Shown: positions 26,029 to 35,524 of the stretch, piece by piece | Numbering within the stretch: position 1 is the stretch's first letter | Layout of the letters: each line of letters opens with the position of its first letter | Source: Sutcliffiella halmapala | GTDB lineage: Bacteria; Bacillota; Bacilli; Bacillales; Bacillaceae_I | Length of the DNA: 64,000 nucleotides | NCBI RefSeq assembly: GCF_002019665.1 | Contig: NZ_KV917375.1 | Location: forward strand, 3,795,445-3,859,444 | Reading direction: 5' to 3' | Position numbers and translations under genes: made by a program | Notes under the pieces: generated by a model | Database searches by the model: none | The model's input: only the letters and a program-made list of their open reading frames with translations | What the model was told of the DNA's origin: nothing

Positions 26029-27153
26029 CTAATGACAAACTTGGTTACGCCCCATGCGTTTAGCTTTATATAGGCATTCATCGGCATATTTTATTATTTG
26101 TTCCGTGTTCTTTATGGTCTCTGGGAATGTCGCTACACCAATAGAAACCGTTATGTTGATATGGTCTTGTTGAGAAATAGGAAAGGGATGTTTTTCTACT
26201 GCACGACGAATTCTTTCAGCTATTTCAATTGCTTGGTGATTTGGACAATCTGGTAAAATAACGGAGAATTCTTCGCCGCCATTTCTTGAAACTGTGTCAA
26301 AGGATCGAGTAGAGTTCAGGAGAACTTCCCCTAATTCTTTTAAGATGATATCTCCAACTGGATGCCCGTATTTGTCATTGACCTTTTTAAAAAAATCTAT
26401 ATCTAAAAGCAATAGTGATAGACGTTCGTTTTTTTCTTTTGCCCGTACTACTAGTTGATTCCAGACATCATCAAATTGTCGCACATTATTTAGGCCGGTT
26501 AGAAAATCCGTGGAGGATTGTTTTTCATATTTTTTTAACAAGGTATGTGATCGTTTTAAGTAATGATACACATAAATAGAAATAAGTCCTCCGATAGTAG
26601 AGATAACCCAAAAAATCGGAATTAAGACAAATAACAGCTCTTTATTATGGACGAGTATAAAAAGCATGAAGGTAAATTCAATATTTGCAAGCCCAATCAT
26701 TGTGAGCGATTTCTTTATAATTCCTTTAGAGGAATCCATTTTTTTTACGATTAGATAAAACCCTAAAAAGAGCGAAATCATCAAAATTAGTGCAGCAATG
26801 GATGAAATGTTACTCCCTATCATAAATCGACCTACGATGATTAATAGAGTACTGATGAAGCCAGGAAACACCCCTATGAATAGCATAGTCAGCATAACAG
26901 GCAAATATCGTAGGTCTAAGATCGTCTCATCTGTAAGCTGTATGGAAAAATACATGAGCATATTTCCCAATACCCCACCAGCGATTCCGTCTACTAGGCC
27001 CAATTTTCTAGGAGACAAGTTTTCCAACTTGGTATTCCATCTAATTTGTAAATAGATAAACAAGAGGGAAATTAATATACATAAATTAATAAATAGATCA
27101 GATAAAAGATCGATAATAACCACCTCAATAATACTTCTAGCGGGCGTACACAA
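26029..27153 (-). CDS. Membrane diguanylate cyclase (5TM-LYT sensor plus GGDEF)
   Basis: About 374 residues. The N-terminal half has five to six hydrophobic segments with the 5TMR-LYT pattern (LGLVDGIAGGVLGNMLMYF; LRYLPVMLTMLFIGVFPGFIS). The C-terminal half is a GGDEF domain: DFLTGLNNVRQFDD, LLLDIDFFKKVNDKYGHPVGD, active-site GGEEF, and an inhibitory I-site RSFD five residues before it. It should make cyclic di-GMP from GTP with product inhibition. The start is unclear: TTG 27153 has no ribosome site, GTG 27123 a poor one, and the good AGGTGG at 27120-27125 is followed by no standard start codon at proper distance. Confidence 0.87.
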   Translation of the reverse strand: MCTPARSIIEVVIIDLLSDLFINLCILISLLFIYLQIRWNTKLENLSPRKLGLVDGIAGGVLGNMLMYFSIQLTDETILDLRYLPVMLTMLFIGVFPGFISTLLIIVGRFMIGSNISSIAALILMISLFLGFYLIVKKMDSSKGIIKKSLTMIGLANIEFTFMLFILVHNKELLFVLIPIFWVISTIGGLISIYVYHYLKRSHTLLKKYEKQSSTDFLTGLNNVRQFDDVWNQLVVRAKEKNERLSLLLLDIDFFKKVNDKYGHPVGDIILKELGEVLLNSTRSFDTVSRNGGEEFSVILPDCPNHQAIEIAERIRRAVEKHPFPISQQDHINITVSIGVATFPETIKNTEQIIKYADECLYKAKRMGRNQVCH

Positions 27154-27280
27154 AAAAAAAGCCTATAAATATTTCTAGGCAATTTTAACTATATATTTTT
27201 TATGGTAGTTTGGAAAGAGCAATTAGAAAAATTTGATTATCTTTCACATTTAAAGCCAGAGGAAGGTGTTTACAGCAGAA

Positions 27281-27307
27281 AAAAAGGAGGCTTTACTTCC
27301 AGCCTCC
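27281..27307 (-). terminator. Terminator of the fructokinase gene
   Basis: GGAGGCT and AGCCTCC pair around an 8-nt loop; seven T follow on the minus strand. It lies 12 bp past the kinase stop. Confidence 0.85.
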
Positions 27308-27318
27308 CTTCTCTATAA

Positions 27319-28299
27319 TTAAGTAACGGATATTTCTTCTATATTCTCAACATCCGCAACACTCGGTAGTGCAGAAATCGCACCTACCTTCGTACACACT
27401 AAAGCTCCCACTTTATTGCTGAAGGAAATAATTTGTTTAAGTTGATTAAAGTCTTCGGAAGCACTCTTAATATCCACTTCTTTTGCTAGTTGGTAAAGCG
27501 TAGCTCCAACGAAGGCATCTCCTGCACCAGTGGAATCAATTGATTTAACTGCAATACTTGGAACAATTTCGAAACGCTGACCATTTGAGATAAATGTTCC
27601 TTCTTTTCCTAATGTTACCGCTACTATTTTTGCACCTAAATCATGAAATACCTTAGCTCCTTTTAAGACATCCTTCTTGCCAGATATAACCTCTAATTCT
27701 TCCTCACTTACTTTTACAAAGTCTGCTAGAGCAATTCCTTCTTTCGCTAAATCAACAAAGACTTGTACTCTCCCGACCCAAAGATCTTTTCTGAAATTCG
27801 GATCAAAAGAAATGAATTTTCCTATGTCCTTCTCTGATTTCATTGTATTTAAGTAAGTTTCCTGGAATGGATTCTGTAATAGAGCGGTTGCGGAACCGAA
27901 ATGTAAAATTGAGCATTTTTTTAGTTTCGCTTTATCGATATCTACTTCCTGTAAATAAGCATCTGCGCCTCGGTTGAAAGTAAAGTCTCTCTCTCCATCT
28001 GCCTTTAAGGATACAAAAGCTAATGTGGTTGGATGTTGTGTATCTCGCACGATCATAGAAGTATCAACTTTTGTTTCCGCTAATGTATTTATTAAAAATT
28101 CACCAAATGGATCATTCCCTACTTTGCCACAGAAAAGGGCATTTCCACCTAACTTCACCACCGTTGCACATACATTGGCTGGTGCTCCTCCTGCCTGTTT
28201 TTCAAAATGATGACCTTCGACTAAGTCGATGTCGACATCTGTACAGAAAAAGTCAATTAGTAATTCTCCGATACAAAATATTGATGTACTCACTTTCAT
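27319..28299 (-). CDS. PfkB-family sugar kinase, probable fructokinase
   Basis: A 326-residue ribokinase-family kinase. The N-terminal signature [16 protein letters not shown] (37-52) and C-terminal [17 protein letters not shown] (about 256-272, catalytic Asp) are intact; DPNFRKDLW and [14 protein letters not shown] match plant and bacterial fructokinases. It would phosphorylate fructose at C6 using ATP. It lies 25 bp after the GH32 gene, whose product releases fructose, so the two steps are consistent. Other PfkB sugars cannot be fully excluded. Confidence 0.87.
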   Translation of the reverse strand: MKVSTSIFCIGELLIDFFCTDVDIDLVEGHHFEKQAGGAPANVCATVVKLGGNALFCGKVGNDPFGEFLINTLAETKVDTSMIVRDTQHPTTLAFVSLKADGERDFTFNRGADAYLQEVDIDKAKLKKCSILHFGSATALLQNPFQETYLNTMKSEKDIGKFISFDPNFRKDLWVGRVQVFVDLAKEGIALADFVKVSEEELEVISGKKDVLKGAKVFHDLGAKIVAVTLGKEGTFISNGQRFEIVPSIAVKSIDSTGAGDAFVGATLYQLAKEVDIKSASEDFNQLKQIISFSNKVGALVCTKVGAISALPSVADVENIEEISVT

Positions 28300-28324
28300 G
28301 ACACCGCCCTCTCGATAAATGAAG

Positions 28325-29803
28325 TTACTTACTCCATATCGAATCTAGTTCTGTTAATTTCAAGTAGTTAAGCTTTGTTGTTCCCTCTTTAGAAAATAAG
28401 TTAAGTTGGTTGTAGGGTTTACTTGGGAATACTAGACTAGTAAAAGCCGCTTCACCATCATTTGCAAATACCTCAAGGGATGAAGTATCGATAAATAGTT
28501 GAAGCTCGAGTTTGTTATTCTTCAACTTCAATGGAGCTTCTTGTACAGCAGCAAAAGATTCAGAAAAGCTGTTGTCTCCCGCATTTGTTCGATCCACTGA
28601 TAATAATCCCTTAGCCACATCATATTGAATGATAATTTTTTCATCTGCCGTACTCTGAACAACGAGACCGAAAGAATCGGCATTTTGTGCTTCCCATTCG
28701 AGATTCACTTCCATTCTATCACTAACCATTTCATAGGAAACATCGTTTGAATCAATCGTAAAATTCTCGGAGATCGATGCCCCTTTTCGAATCGCCTCGA
28801 TTCCTACTACTGGCTTTTGAACTAAGCGAGCTCCTTCATCACTAGCAGTTAATGTTAGCTCTCTTGGCAATGTCATCGCGCTACGCCAGCCATCTGTTGG
28901 CAGTAAATTTGCATAACGCCAGTTACTCATCCAGCCAATATACATTCTTCGTCCGTCTTCTGATGGAATATCTGACCAGCTGACTCCCGCATAATTATCT
29001 CTACCATAATCTAACCAAAGAATCGTTTCATCCGTGTTATCATTTACAAAAGTCGTTCCGTCAAATTGTCCGATAAAATATTGGGTTCTTGATCCCTCTT
29101 TAAACTCAGGATTATCTCCAATACTTACGAGCATCACCCATTTTTCATTATTATCTTCCCCGTCAACAGGAAGTTTGAAGAGATCAGGACATTCCCACAC
29201 CCCTGCATGTGATCCAGCTCGGTTCCCAAATTCACTGGCAAACTCCCACTCAAGGAGGTTAGGAGATGTATAAAGCATCACAGTTTGTCCTGTAGCTAAT
29301 ATCATCACCCATTTATTCGTTTCACTATGCCAGAAAACCTTTGGGTCGCGGTAATCAGTAATATTTATATCGGAAAGCACTGGATTCCCTTCATATTTAA
29401 TCCACGTTCTTCCAGCATCCTTACTATAGGCGATGCTTTGACGCTGGCAAGGTCTATCAGAATCAGGATAAGTCCCAGCACTTGTATAAATGGCTACCAG
29501 ACCCGGTGCTTCCTCAAAAAAGCCGGATGTATTATTCCAATCCACCACGGCACTTCCGGAGAAAATATCTCCATATTCATCAGGGAATAAGGCAATAGGA
29601 AGGTGCTCCCAATGAATCAGATCTTTACTGACTGCGTGTCCCCAGTGCATCGGTCCCCATGTTGTACCAAATGGATGGTGTTGATAAAAGAGATGGTATT
29701 CTTCGTTAAAATATACCATGCCGTTCGGATCATTCATCCACTTTTGTTCTGGTGAAAAATGAAATTGTGGACGGTGTTTTTCTTTATACACTTCATTAGT
29801 CAT
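28325..29803 (-). CDS. Glycoside hydrolase family 32 (levanase/fructanase or sucrose-6-phosphate hydrolase type)
   Basis: A 492-residue GH32 enzyme. The nucleophile motif WMNDPNG (about 23-29), the transition-state motif RDPKVFWH (near 150) and the acid/base motif ECPDLF (near 205) are all present; the C-terminal third is the beta-sandwich module. The segment [16 protein letters not shown] is typical of exo-acting levanases and inulinases. There is no signal peptide, so it is likely cytoplasmic and cleaves imported fructo-oligosaccharides or sucrose. ATG 29803 follows AAAAGGGGA; an 11-codon in-frame extension upstream is unsupported. The next gene is a fructokinase. Confidence 0.9.
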   Translation of the reverse strand: MTNEVYKEKHRPQFHFSPEQKWMNDPNGMVYFNEEYHLFYQHHPFGTTWGPMHWGHAVSKDLIHWEHLPIALFPDEYGDIFSGSAVVDWNNTSGFFEEAPGLVAIYTSAGTYPDSDRPCQRQSIAYSKDAGRTWIKYEGNPVLSDINITDYRDPKVFWHSETNKWVMILATGQTVMLYTSPNLLEWEFASEFGNRAGSHAGVWECPDLFKLPVDGEDNNEKWVMLVSIGDNPEFKEGSRTQYFIGQFDGTTFVNDNTDETILWLDYGRDNYAGVSWSDIPSEDGRRMYIGWMSNWRYANLLPTDGWRSAMTLPRELTLTASDEGARLVQKPVVGIEAIRKGASISENFTIDSNDVSYEMVSDRMEVNLEWEAQNADSFGLVVQSTADEKIIIQYDVAKGLLSVDRTNAGDNSFSESFAAVQEAPLKLKNNKLELQLFIDTSSLEVFANDGEAAFTSLVFPSKPYNQLNLFSKEGTTKLNYLKLTELDSIWSK

Positions 29804-29900
29804 ATTTAAAATCCCCTTTTCTTTTAAAATAAACAAGAAAGGATAAGACTGTACTTTAACCAGCTTTCTGTACAGCCTTCCTTCTAATTCTTATTTATAG

Positions 29901-30081
29901 TCTCTGTTAAACACCGCTGTTGATTTCCGCACGAGGCTTCGCTTTCCGCTGGGCGCTTGTGGAGCCTCCTCGGCATTGCCTGCGGGGGTCTCCACAAAAC
30001 GCTACCTCCCGCAGGAGTCTACGCCTCGTGCTCCAATCAACAGCTAGGTACTTAAAAATCAACACTGTACTTTAACAGAGA
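29901..30081. mobile_element. MITE-like element, copy 1 (intact ends)
   Basis: About 181 bp with perfect 11-bp terminal inverted repeats (TCTCTGTTAAA / TTTAACAGAGA). The inside is GC-rich and self-complementary: GCTGTTGATT/AATCAACAGC, CACGAGGC/GCCTCGTG and TTGTGGAG/CTCCACAA nest into one long hairpin. No reading frame or transposase is present, and no clear target duplication is visible. It lies between the binding-protein gene and the GH32 gene. A copy of roughly 85-90% identity lies at 33888-34066. Confidence 0.8.
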
Positions 30082-30096
30082 CATTTTATATAGCGA

Positions 30097-31704
30097 TTAT
30101 TGTGTATTTCTGTCGTATCCAACTTGCTTAATTTCCAACCACTCTTGTAGCCCAAGTCTATCTAATTCTGTTAAGTAATCTGGCCATTCCTCTTCGACTT
30201 TTCCATTTGTAATCCATTCTGCACGTTTTCTTTCTACATATGGAACCAAATCTGCTTCGATTGTAGCAAGTTTATCTAATTCTTCAATGGAGAAAAATAC
30301 TTTTGGATAAATATTCTCTGCAGTCATATCAGGTACCATCACTTCTTTCATTAGACCTAATCTCCAAGCAGCATCATCCGGCTTTGTGGTCACATTTCCA
30401 TAATAGCTATCCAAAATGGCTAAAGGGCCAGCAATAAAGGTTTTTTGTCTTAATTCCCATGGTGAAGTTCCGTCTAACGGTAAATGCTTTAACATTCTTG
30501 CTGTTTCATCCAATTCAAAAATATTTTGTTGCGTATCGTCTCCATGAGTCCCCCAGTTGTTTTGTACGGATTGTAGTGGGTCATATAATTGATCAATCCA
30601 TTTTGCTGTTAATTCTAAGTTTTTATTAGCACTTGTGATGACCATTTTATTTCTATCAAAGCCCATGCCATTTGTTCGAGCAACATTTTTATGACCATTC
30701 GGACCAGCTAGAGCAGACATCAGTTCATAGGTGTCATTCATCCCTGTAATATTTCCTTTATCCCATGTAAAGTACAATCCATAACGATTGTCTTTTCCTT
30801 TGGAGAGGTACGTGTTCCAATCCTGTTCAAACGCTTCCACATCGATTAATCCTTCTTGATATAATTCTTGGAAAAACTTGATTCCTTCTTTATATCCATC
30901 ATCCTTAACCGTGTATATTACTTCTCCATCATCACTTACGACAGTATGATCCCAGTTATCACCAAGACCAAAGGAGCCGAATAAAAAGGATAAGTCTTCT
31001 CCACCATGGTTAATGATAAAGGACATTGGAATCGTTTTACCATCTCCTGCTGGATCATTTTCTTTAAAAGCAATTAATACTTCTTTTAATTCATCCGTTG
31101 TCGTTGGCATATCTAATCCTAGTTTGTTTAACCATTCCACATTAATCCAAGGAAAAGCATCTACTGAGTGAATACTCTCCTTCCCAGCACCTAATTCTTC
31201 AATCCATGGAAAAGAGTAAATGTGTCCATCTGGGGCTGTCATCATTGCACGATACTCAGGTGCTTCCTCTAGCACTTTTTGTAGATTTGGCATATGCTCG
31301 TCTATTAATTCTTCAACTGGAATAATCGCTTCATCTTTTGCTAGTCTTAATAATTCATAGTCAGATAACCCGGCATCTAATATAGCATCCGGAAGCTCAC
31401 CACTAGCAAAAGCTAAATTCCTTCTTTCTGCAAAAGTATCCCATGCAAAGTTTTTCCACTTAATATGAACTCCTGTTTCTTCCTCTAAACGCTGATATAT
31501 TAATTTGTCGTTTGGATCAGACGGTGCGATTGGAGAGCTTTGTGTCATAAAGTTCAAAGTTACTTTCTCTTCCAGTGGAAACGATACATTGGAAAGTTCA
31601 TAATCCTCTGATGAAGCACTTTGACTCGATTTATTACTGCATCCTGTCGCAATCAACATACCTGAAATACATAATGCTGACATTGTTTTAAACATTTTTT
31701 TCAT
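30097..31704 (-). CDS. ABC transporter substrate-binding lipoprotein (LipO/YtcQ type)
   Basis: A 535-residue extracellular solute-binding protein. The signal peptide (MKKMFKTMSALCISGMLIATGC) ends in the lipobox IATGC, then a Ser-rich linker. Length over 500 and the C-terminal extension (IYPKVFFSIEELDKLATIEADL) match the oligosaccharide-binding LipO/YtcQ group that works with LplB- and YtcP-type permeases, which are the two genes immediately upstream. The GH32 gene downstream suggests a fructan oligosaccharide ligand, but this is inference. Confidence 0.9.
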   Translation of the reverse strand: MKKMFKTMSALCISGMLIATGCSNKSSQSASSEDYELSNVSFPLEEKVTLNFMTQSSPIAPSDPNDKLIYQRLEEETGVHIKWKNFAWDTFAERRNLAFASGELPDAILDAGLSDYELLRLAKDEAIIPVEELIDEHMPNLQKVLEEAPEYRAMMTAPDGHIYSFPWIEELGAGKESIHSVDAFPWINVEWLNKLGLDMPTTTDELKEVLIAFKENDPAGDGKTIPMSFIINHGGEDLSFLFGSFGLGDNWDHTVVSDDGEVIYTVKDDGYKEGIKFFQELYQEGLIDVEAFEQDWNTYLSKGKDNRYGLYFTWDKGNITGMNDTYELMSALAGPNGHKNVARTNGMGFDRNKMVITSANKNLELTAKWIDQLYDPLQSVQNNWGTHGDDTQQNIFELDETARMLKHLPLDGTSPWELRQKTFIAGPLAILDSYYGNVTTKPDDAAWRLGLMKEVMVPDMTAENIYPKVFFSIEELDKLATIEADLVPYVERKRAEWITNGKVEEEWPDYLTELDRLGLQEWLEIKQVGYDRNTQ

Positions 31705-31725
31705 AGAAATCCCTCACTTTTTATA

Positions 31726-32601
31726 TTATTTTAATGAACCTACCATGACACCTTTTTCAAAGTACTTCTGGAAGAATGGGTACATAATCAATAAAGGTAA
31801 ACTTGCTAGAACAATAGATGAGTATTTAATAATCTCAGAAATTCGCTGCAACTCAGCCATCGCAAGCTGGTCCCCTATCATTCCAGGCTGTACTTCGTTT
31901 TGAATAAGAATCGAACGAAGGACTAGCTGAAGTGGATAAAGCTCACGATCGTCGAGATAAATTAATGCATCAAAGTAGGCATTCCATTGGCCGATAAATG
32001 CATATAAAGCTAGAACAAAAATAATTGGCTTCGATAATGGCAATACAATCTTCAAGAATATCTTAAATTCAGAGGCACCATCGATTCTTGCAGCTTCTTT
32101 CAGCTCATTTGGAATTGCTTTAAAATACGTTCTCGCTAGAATAATGAACCAAACTGATAATGCGTTTGGTAAAATAATCGCCCATATTGTATTGAGCATT
32201 CCTAAATCACGAACAACTAAATACGTTGGAATCAAGCCCCCATTAAAAAACATTGTGATGAGGAAGAAGATCATCAGTGCTTTCTTTCCGACTAAACCTT
32301 CTGCAGATAATGTATAGCCAGCAAGGACACAAACTGAAACAGTGACTATCGTAAATCCAGCCGAATATAGGATAGAGTTAAAAAAACCTCTCATGATTGT
32401 CCCATCCATCAATATTCGTTTGTACCCTTCTATTGTCCAATCAGATGCGCTAATGGAGAATCCTTTAGACAGCAGGACGTTCGGTTCTAAAAAAGAAGCA
32501 AGTAATACATAGAGAAGTGGAAACACAACAATTATGACAATGATAGACAACAGTATTTTATTAATGAATAGCAGTAGGCGATCGTTTTTTGAGTTATTCA
32601 C
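31726..32601 (-). CDS. Carbohydrate ABC transporter permease (YtcP/LplC type)
   Basis: A 291-residue permease with six membrane segments, an EAA loop (LKEAARIDGASEFKIFLKIVLP, about 190-211) and the typical tail FQKYFEKGVMVGSLK. It is 21 bp upstream of the binding-protein gene and 17 bp downstream of the partner permease, with AAGGAGG before the start. A shared MsmX-type ATPase would be needed since none is encoded here. Confidence 0.93.
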   Translation of the reverse strand: MNNSKNDRLLLFINKILLSIIVIIVVFPLLYVLLASFLEPNVLLSKGFSISASDWTIEGYKRILMDGTIMRGFFNSILYSAGFTIVTVSVCVLAGYTLSAEGLVGKKALMIFFLITMFFNGGLIPTYLVVRDLGMLNTIWAIILPNALSVWFIILARTYFKAIPNELKEAARIDGASEFKIFLKIVLPLSKPIIFVLALYAFIGQWNAYFDALIYLDDRELYPLQLVLRSILIQNEVQPGMIGDQLAMAELQRISEIIKYSSIVLASLPLLIMYPFFQKYFEKGVMVGSLK

Positions 32602-32618
32602 TCTTTCCTCCTCCTTTC

Positions 32619-33584
32619 TTATAGAAGACCTTCGCCTTCATTTAATTTTTTGACCACTTGATTAACAAACACTAGTAAAATCACATTGATAATGGCATTA
32701 AATAAGCCAACTGCTGTAGCAAATGAAAAGTTCCCTGCCAATAACCCTCTTTTATAAACATAGGTTGGTAGTATCTCAGAAGCAGGTAAATTCATCGAGG
32801 TTTGCAATAAATAAGCTTTTTCAAAACCAATCGCCATAATCCCCCCAGCAGCTAAAATGAATAGTACCGCCATCACCGGCTTAAGTGTTGGAAGATCAAT
32901 ATGAATGATTCGTTGGATAAGCGACGCTCCGTCCATCGTAGCTGCGTCATGCAGTTGCGGGTCCACGTTAGCTAGTGCTGCAACATAGATAATAGATGCC
33001 CAGCCAGCCCCTTGCCATACACCAGACCAAATGTAAATCGACCTAAATGAATCTGGATCAGACATAAACGAAATAGGATTATCTATGAAAAGAGATAGAA
33101 TGGCATTAATAGGCCCTGTTGGAGAAAGAAAAAGGAAGACCATTCCCGAAACAACCACTATCGAGATAAAATGTGGGGCGTATAGAGCCAATTGAACATT
33201 CTTTTTAACCTTAGCCCTTCTCAACTGATTTAACATGAGAGCCAATATGATAGGGATTGGGAACCCAATTAAGAGCTCAAATGAACTTAATTTAAGCGTA
33301 TTCATAAAAATATCTAAAAAATTGGGGGATGTTAAAAAGCTGGTAAAGTGTTTAAGTCCAACCCATTCGCTTCCCCATATCCCCTTCATTGGACTGAAAT
33401 CCTTAAACGCGATCGTCGCCCCGTACATCGGGATATATTTAAAAATGATAGTAAGAATAACCGCTGGAGCGATAAGCAAATAAAGAATATAGTTTTTCTT
33501 TATATAATTTAGTTGCCGTTTTATTTTCTTTTCAGGTTTAATCTGTATAACTGTTTCTTTCTCCACCTTTACTAATTCTGGCAA
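32619..33584 (-). CDS. Oligosaccharide ABC transporter permease (LplB type)
   Basis: A 321-residue permease with membrane segments from about residue 32 (YILYLLIAPAVILTIIFKYIPMYG) and an EAA loop (LHDAATMDGASLIQRIIHIDLP). TTG at 33584 is chosen because a full AAAGGAGGT site stands 7-8 nt upstream and the resulting length equals the family norm. The frame stays open 52 codons further to an ATG at 33740, but that stretch contains the cre box at 33637-33652 and looks non-coding. Confidence 0.92.
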   Translation of the reverse strand: MPELVKVEKETVIQIKPEKKIKRQLNYIKKNYILYLLIAPAVILTIIFKYIPMYGATIAFKDFSPMKGIWGSEWVGLKHFTSFLTSPNFLDIFMNTLKLSSFELLIGFPIPIILALMLNQLRRAKVKKNVQLALYAPHFISIVVVSGMVFLFLSPTGPINAILSLFIDNPISFMSDPDSFRSIYIWSGVWQGAGWASIIYVAALANVDPQLHDAATMDGASLIQRIIHIDLPTLKPVMAVLFILAAGGIMAIGFEKAYLLQTSMNLPASEILPTYVYKRGLLAGNFSFATAVGLFNAIINVILLVFVNQVVKKLNEGEGLL

Positions 33585-33636
33585 GCTAGTAACCTCCTTT
33601 TGTGAAATTATTATCTTTTTATCATCGGGTTCCAAC

Positions 33637-33652
33637 AAAAAAGCGTTTTCAT
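33637..33652 (-). promoter_or_regulatory. CcpA cre box before the fructan-type importer operon
   Basis: Minus strand ATGAAAACGCTTTTTT matches the symmetrical cre consensus with one mismatch (T for C near the right end), about 55 bp upstream of the TTG start. It suggests glucose repression of the importer. Confidence 0.65.
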
Positions 33653-33887
33653 TATAAAGCAAAAAAATCGGATAAGTCTTAGCTTTGCTGTTTTCTCCCT
33701 TCTTCATTTCATTATCTGATTTAAAATATAACAAAATCATTACACGTAATATTTCAATATTTTTGGGTCTCGATCTTTAATATTTTCGGGTTTTGATTTT
33801 TCAGACAAAAAAAGAGGATGGGACATAAATTAACTTCCCAGCTTTATTTACGAACGATTTATACTAAAGAATGCCTTAATGTAAAGG

Positions 33888-34066
33888 TTCTGTTAAACAC
33901 CGCTGTTGATTTCCGCACCAGGCTTCGCTTTCCACGGGGCGCTTGTGGAGCCTCCTCGGCTACGCCTGTGGGGTCTCCACAAAACGCTATCTCCCGTAGG
34001 AGTCTTCGCCTTGTGCTCCAATCAACAGCTAGCGTCCTAAAAATCAATACTGTACTTTAATATAGC
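33888..34066. mobile_element. MITE-like element, copy 2
   Basis: About 179 bp closely similar to 29901-30081 along its whole length, including TGTTAAACACCGCTGTTGAT at the left and AATCAACAGCTAG near the right. Its terminal repeats are decayed (TTCTGTTAAA / TTTAATATAG). It lies in the spacer between the anchored binding protein gene and the importer operon. Around it, 33600-34170 holds only the cre box and the terminator at 34073. Confidence 0.8.
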
Positions 34067-34072
34067 TAACCT

Positions 34073-34141
34073 AAAAAATCCGAACTTATGCAAAACTCTA
34101 CTTAGAATTTCGCATAATAATTCGGATTTTTCTTTAACAAA
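34073..34141. terminator. Terminator after the anchored binding-protein gene
   Basis: AAAAATCCGAA with TATGC pairs with GCATA and TTCGGATTTTT. T runs occur on both sides, so it could work in either direction; the minus-strand gene ending at 34180 is the likely client. Confidence 0.8.
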
Positions 34142-34179
34142 TATTCTTTTATCCCAGCCTCAAGGAAGAACGATATTGG

Positions 34180-35505
34180 TTATTTTGGAATTACTCTGAG
34201 GCCATTATTTATTTTCTCAACTGCCTTTAATACTGATTCTTCCACGTCTTTTCCACCGATACCCACATCTTCAAATAGTTCCTTTATCGCTACACTTACT
34301 ACAGGGTAAGCTGGCGTAACCGGTCGATTTTTCGAATGATTTTGTGCCTGGTGAACAAAGATATTTTTCGGATATTCTTGTAGTTCTGGAAACTCCTCGG
34401 CGACGGAATATCTCGCTGGTATATCACCGGTTATTTCTACATATTTCTTAGATCCTTCATAACTCGTAACATACTCAATGAACTCCCAGGCTTCTGCGGG
34501 ATAGTTGGACTTTGTTGAGATTCCGAGGGACCAGCCCCCATTTGGAACCACCTGTTTTTTTGCCATAGGTAATGGGGCTATTCCATAATCTATTCCTAAT
34601 TTAAACGCAGAATCGTTCTTTTCATAGTCTGCTAATGTCCAAGATCCCATCACCGTCATTGCAAGATTCCCTTCGACAAACGGATCCTGTGGAAGTTCCA
34701 CCATAGCTATCTCATGTTTGTGATAAAGATCTTGATAAAACTGCAATGCTTCTAATGCTTGCTCTGAATTTATATAACCATCTGCTGTAGTACCATCTGG
34801 GCTTAAAACCTCTGCACCAAATTGCCAGAGAATTGGTAGTTTAAAATAAGCAGGAGATTCTCCGTCACTAAAGCCTTGTGCTGGATCAATCCCATACACA
34901 TTGTTAGAAGGATCATTTAATTGTTGTGCAATGTCTACCACTTCATCCCAGCTCATTGGTTTATCTTTTGCTGGAAATGGGATGCCAGCTTTTTTGAATA
35001 AATGCTTATTATAAAAAAGAGCAACACCAGACTCGACAATAGGGGCTAAATAGATTTCATTTTGATATATTAAGCCATTCATTGTAGTAGTTGGAAAATC
35101 AGCTATATTTCCTTCTGATCGCATCTGTTCATCTATGGATAAAAGCGATCCTGAGTTAGCATAGACTGCAAGGTTAGGACTGTCGATTGCCATAATATCA
35201 GGAGGGTTTCCTGCGGCAATTTCCGTTCGTAATCTTAATTCATAATCACCGTATGGAATGGCAACTAAGTTAACTTTAATGGTAGGGTGTGCAGCTTCAA
35301 ATGCTGTAATTAACTCTTTGTATGCCGTATTCTCCAATTTCGTCCCACTATTTCTCCAAAACATTAATTCGATGGATGGCTTATCCTCTATTTGCTCCAT
35401 CCCTGATTCATGTTGATCTCTAGGGAAGAGCAAGAAAACCAAAGAAAATCCAACCATACTTAGTACAACAATGGAGGCCATCAGGATTCCTATCTTCTTT
35501 TTCAT
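34180..35505 (-). CDS. Extracellular solute-binding protein with membrane anchor, no lipobox
   Basis: A 441-residue family 1 solute-binding protein (PSIELMFWRNSG; AAGNPPDIMAIDSPNL; GGWSLGISTKSNYPAEAWEFIEYV). Unlike the two lipoproteins in this window it has no Cys after its N-terminal hydrophobic stretch (residues about 5-27) and no obvious signal peptidase site, so it is probably tethered by that helix. It is the third gene after a YesM/YesN-type kinase and regulator, and is separated from the importer by a terminator. It may therefore present sugar to the kinase rather than to the permease. ATG 35505 follows AAAGGGAAT. Confidence 0.85.
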   Translation of the reverse strand: MKKKIGILMASIVVLSMVGFSLVFLLFPRDQHESGMEQIEDKPSIELMFWRNSGTKLENTAYKELITAFEAAHPTIKVNLVAIPYGDYELRLRTEIAAGNPPDIMAIDSPNLAVYANSGSLLSIDEQMRSEGNIADFPTTTMNGLIYQNEIYLAPIVESGVALFYNKHLFKKAGIPFPAKDKPMSWDEVVDIAQQLNDPSNNVYGIDPAQGFSDGESPAYFKLPILWQFGAEVLSPDGTTADGYINSEQALEALQFYQDLYHKHEIAMVELPQDPFVEGNLAMTVMGSWTLADYEKNDSAFKLGIDYGIAPLPMAKKQVVPNGGWSLGISTKSNYPAEAWEFIEYVTSYEGSKKYVEITGDIPARYSVAEEFPELQEYPKNIFVHQAQNHSKNRPVTPAYPVVSVAIKELFEDVGIGGKDVEESVLKAVEKINNGLRVIPK

Positions 35506-35524
35506 ATCTATTCCCTTTCTTTTG

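Noticed and set aside
27202-27318. Plus-strand 38-codon frame with protein-like composition (begins MVVWKEQLEKFDYLS)
   Set aside because: No ribosome site, it runs through the fructokinase terminator, and no family is recognised. It could be a gene scrap but is not supported.
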